This document shows, piece after piece, positions 61,261 to 64,000 of a stretch of 64,000 bases of DNA. The stretch covers positions 22,236,811 to 22,300,810 of the forward strand of contig OY282605.1 in the NCBI GenBank assembly GCA_958298945.1. The letters run 5' to 3'. The notes beneath the pieces are model-generated. The model had not been told where the DNA came from. It was given only the letters and a program-made list of their open reading frames with translations, and made no database searches. The stretch comes from Atherix ibis. Lineage: Eukaryota > Arthropoda > Insecta > Diptera > Athericidae. Positions within the stretch are counted from its first letter, which is position 1. Each line of letters opens with the position of its first letter. A program made the position numbers and the translations under genes.

Positions 61261-62643
61261 TTAACAGTAGATTGCCGGACCGAGTCAATTTGACTCATTC
61301 ACGATTTTATTTCTATATCTATAGGTAGAAAAATTTAAATAATTTTTTTAAAAACATATGTTGGTTTTTAATAGATTTATAAAATGTATACAAACACTAA
61401 TTTCTTCCCCTCCACACTCCTTAGTTCCAAAAATCCATATATACTATACCTATAATGACGGTTTTAAGTCAAAATGACTCATTAAATATTTTTAAGGTCT
61501 CAGGGTCAACTTCCTATGCCAAAAGAAATATTATACTTAGTACTATAAAGAGTACTTTTAATTTGATAATCGACGAAAGTATAATGGAATATATAAAATC
61601 ATGCACTGAATTCGAAACTCGTAAAGTTTTGAAAAAAGACTGGACAGTAAATAAATCACAATGCTGCCAAAAGACCTCAATTTCATGCAAAAAAGAGACC
61701 GTGTTGACGTCGCAAAAGACATGATTTGCGAGGCTGAATCCGATTCCACATTCATCAAAAGGATCATTACTGGAGACGAGACGTGGGTTTATAAGTACGA
61801 CACGTAGTCCAGACATCAGGCAAGTGAATAGCGTTCACCAAATGAGCCGAGACCAAAAAAACCACGTCGTTTTCAGTCAAAAAAGAAGGAAATGCTCACG
61901 GTTTTCATGTATAACAACGGTGTAGTGCATCATGAATTTTTGCCAGAAGACCGGACAGTAAACGAAGAGAATTATTTGGTCGTTATGAAACGTTTGCGTG
62001 AAGCAATTCGCCGAAAGAGACCAGAAATGTGGGCAGAAAACTCGTAGATTTTGCACCATGATAACGCACCGCCGCATAGTAATTTTTTGAAGAAAAAATG
62101 CAATAATTTTTTGAAGAAAAATGCAACAAATACCATCCAACAACCACCGAATTCACCTGATTTGGCTCCCTGTGACTTCTTTCTGTTCAATCGAGTTAAA
62201 AAACCATTACGGGGAACGCGTTTCAACAGCCGAGAGGAAGTAATGGAAAAATCGCAGGAAGCACTGATGGACATACCGAAAACCGAATATAAAAAATGTT
62301 TCGAGGATTGGATCAAGCGCTGGCATAAGTGTGTTAAAGTCGATGGGGATTACTTTGAAGGGGACAATATATTGTAGATTTAGATGAATAAACTTGTATT
62401 TTTAATTTTTCTGAATAAATTCCTTTTTAATCAAGGTGGTAGTAATAAAAAAGTCTGTGCTAAATGTAATCAAAAAAAATCTACAGAAAATGTATTGTAT
62501 TTTAAAAACATAATATACTCGTATATGCAAAAACTGTTTTGAATAAAATGTCTTTCAAAAAAACATATTATTTTTTTTTAAAAAACTTCAATTTTTTGTT
62601 TGAGTCAAATTGACTTATTTCAGGCAAGATAGGTACGAGTATA
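61261..62643. mobile_element. Possible non-autonomous element with AGTCAATTTGACTC ends, carrying a mariner remnant
   Basis: Near 61272-61296 the DNA reads TTGCCGGACCGAGTCAATTT followed by GACTC. At 62601-62627, on the opposite strand, it reads TTGCCTGAAATAAGTCAATT followed by TGACTCA. These are inverted with respect to each other and about 1.33 kb apart. A related AGTCAAAATGACTCATT lies just inside the left end (61466-61482). A TTAA stands at 61261-61264, while the right flank is disturbed by the LTR at 62644. This resembles a piggyBac-like terminal arrangement, but no piggyBac transposase is present. A mariner remnant fills most of the interior. Confidence 0.4.
61661..62377 (+). pseudogene. 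Mariner transposase remnant (DD34D type)
   Basis: Reads LPKDLNFMQKRDRVDVAKDM, FIKRIITGDETWVYKYDT (first Asp), a broken middle, then MLTVFMYNNGVVHHEFLPED, LREAIRRKRPEMWAENS, LHHDNAPPHSNFLKKK (second Asp), NSPDLAPCDFFLFNRVKK (third Asp) and KCFEDWIKRWHKCVKVDGDY, ending at TAG 62375-62377. There are stops after YDT and after AENS and at least one frameshift. A ~22-nt tandem duplication between the second and third Asp gives the repeated reading NFLKKKCNNFLKKN. The N-terminal DNA-binding half is absent. No matching terminal repeats were found close by. Confidence 0.85.
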
Positions 62644-62950
62644 AGTTAATTTATGTTCCCACACAAAAATTCACGTCATCATATTCCACAAAAATTACTC
62701 CAAGATATTCTCTACATTCCTGCGATTCTCATATTACCGTAGAGAACTTAGAATTTACTCGGTTCACATGCTGACGCTGCGTCTGGTGCATGGTGCAGGT
62801 AGCTTTCATAACATTATAAAATTATTAAAAGGCAGTCTTCAAAAACTAGTTGTAGTTCATAGTCTTAAGTTCATAGTCTTAAGCTCATAGTCTTAAGCTC
62901 ATAGTCTTAAATCATAGTCTTAAGTTAAAAGATAATAAAGATATATTAAC
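62644..62950 (+). mobile_element. 5' LTR of a Ty3/gypsy-like retrotransposon (approximate ends)
   Basis: The end is set by the primer binding site that starts at 62951. The start is proposed at AGTTAAT (62644), the mirror of ATTAACT at 62945-62951. This gives about 307 bp, reasonable for insect LTRs. It contains AATAAA at 62934-62939 and five 14-bp tandem repeats. The 3' LTR is outside the window, so the boundaries cannot be checked here. Confidence 0.6.
62856..62924 (+). repeat. Five 14-bp tandem repeats in the LTR
   Basis: Unit TTCATAGTCTTAAG, five copies with single-base changes (the first base of the unit is T, T, C, C, A). They sit just before the poly(A) signal of the LTR. Confidence 0.9.
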
Positions 62951-62968
62951 TGGCGCCCGAGCAGGGAC
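62951..62968 (+). other. Retrotransposon primer binding site (tRNA-Lys type)
   Basis: TGGCGCCCGAGCAGGGAC, complementary to the 3' end of a tRNA and differing at one base from the well-known tRNA-Lys3 site TGGCGCCCGAACAGGGAC. It marks the end of the 5' LTR and fixes the element as a plus-strand LTR retrotransposon. Confidence 0.88.
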
Positions 62969-63911
62969 CACTCAAATTTAATTTAGTGAAAAAAATTAAT
63001 CCAGTAAAAAGTGACTTTTGAAAAACAAAAAATTAATAATCAAATTAATTTTTTTGTGTGTGTGAATAATTTCTATGTAACCAAGCATAAAATTATCATC
63101 GCGAACTCTAATATAATAAAGAGTTCAAAACACCAATTTCAAGTGTAAAATTTGGTGTAACCAATCATCAAGAAAAAAAAACACAATCACTTGCGTTCAC
63201 GAATTAAAGTGTGGCAATTAAAAGGGATAAAATCCTTTGAACTTCGTACAACGTTAAAGTCAGGAAAAGAGGCCCCGGAGTAAACCTTAACCAGGAGGAT
63301 AAAACGGAGTTGCAGATCAATCCAGTGGGAATAGTTCATCAACAGCCGCCTGATTTGTCGTCGAAAATACCACAAGTGGCCCCATCCCGAGAAAAGGAAT
63401 AAAATGGTTCTTTATCATTTTCTATTATTATTGTAAGTCATTTAATTAGTTTTAAAGTATTGTGAGATTTAAATAAAAACAAATAAAATTTAAAATTATT
63501 TGCATTAAATAAATAAATAAAGAAAAATAAAATTTTAAAACTAGAAATAAATAGAAAATAATATAATAAAAATTTAAAACTATCTTTAATAAATAAATTA
63601 ATAAAGTAGAGTAAAATAAAAATAAATACTTTTGAAAAAAATAAATAGATAAATAATAGATTTCCCTATCAATAATAATAATACTAGATTAGTCTAAAAG
63701 AATAAAATTTTTTGGTTTATTTTAAATTCAAAGTTTGTGTGTGTTAAGACACAATATTGAGAATAATATTTTTATGTTAATTAACCAATATTAACTAAAT
63801 CTAAAATTTTTTTGGTAAAATTTTGAAATTTTGAAATTTCGAATATTGAAATCTAGTTAGAATTTTTTTGTTTTTGATATCTTTCATTGTGATTTTATCT
63901 GACTTGTTAAT
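62969..63911 (+). other. Untranslated leader of the LTR retrotransposon
   Basis: About 940 nt between the primer binding site and the first long open frame. It is AT-rich except for a G+C-richer part at about 63190-63400. No product is recognised. Such leaders normally carry packaging signals. Confidence 0.6.
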
Positions 63912-64000
63912 ATGGAAGCCAATACTGGATTACTTCAGCCAGGCAAACTTTCAAATGATACTACTAAAGCTCGACCAAGCACAAGTTCCACAAATAATAA
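63912..64000 (+). CDS. Start of retrotransposon gag, cut by window end
   Basis: ATG at 63912 opens 29 codons (MEANTGLLQPGKLSNDTTKA...) still open at the window end. Its position downstream of LTR, PBS and leader suggests gag. There is too little sequence to identify a domain or decide the exact family, so the call rests on context. Confidence 0.55.
   Translation, partial: MEANTGLLQPGKLSNDTTKARPSTSSTNN

Overview
The window is nuclear DNA from an insect, almost certainly a fly (Diptera). It is very AT-rich. The genes have short GT/AG introns, the proteins match Drosophila orthologues closely, and the transposons are mainly mariner-like. Five host genes can be read: Lis-1 (3' part, +), a PRKRIP1 spliceosome-factor homologue (-), clueless/clu (+), calypso/caly (-) and pacman/pcm, the XRN1 exoribonuclease (+). 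All exon models here were joined by hand from splice consensus, reading phase and family similarity. For clu, caly, pcm and the PRKRIP1 homologue the summed exon lengths divide exactly by three.

Layout. 1-1084: last five exons of Lis-1. 1085-6183: AT-rich non-coding DNA. 6184-7165: PRKRIP1 homologue. 7166-8222: head-to-head promoter region. 8223-46063: clu, whose first intron is about 33 kb. That intron holds a decayed DD41D mariner (9843-11162), a decayed DD34D mariner (about 12452-13699) and a tandem satellite of about 25 kb (15431-40857). 48041-49684: caly. 49685-50381: second head-to-head promoter region. 50382-58482: pcm in 29 exons. 58737-64000: a transposon cluster with a second DD41D mariner, a fold-back mariner, a mariner remnant inside a possible different element, and the 5' end of an LTR retrotransposon with PBS and gag start cut off by the window end.

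Two results stand out. First, the ~505-bp satellite monomer is not anonymous AT-rich DNA. In three short stretches it still translates as the transposase of a DD41D (rosa-type) mariner, running from the first to the third catalytic Asp with the middle deleted, and it is arranged in higher-order repeats inside the clu intron. Second, pcm carries an intragenic duplication of five consecutive exons (the winged-helix plus SH3-like module). Exon sizes and intron phases are preserved, giving an XRN1 with two such modules of which the second is diverged.

Functionally the host genes are unrelated housekeeping and regulatory genes: dynein regulation, splicing, mitochondrial mRNA biology, the Polycomb PR-DUB and 5'-3' mRNA decay. 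Lis-1, the PRKRIP1 homologue, clu and caly look like a block also found in Drosophila. The pcm neighbour looks like a synteny breakpoint. Both synteny statements rest on memory of Drosophila gene numbering.
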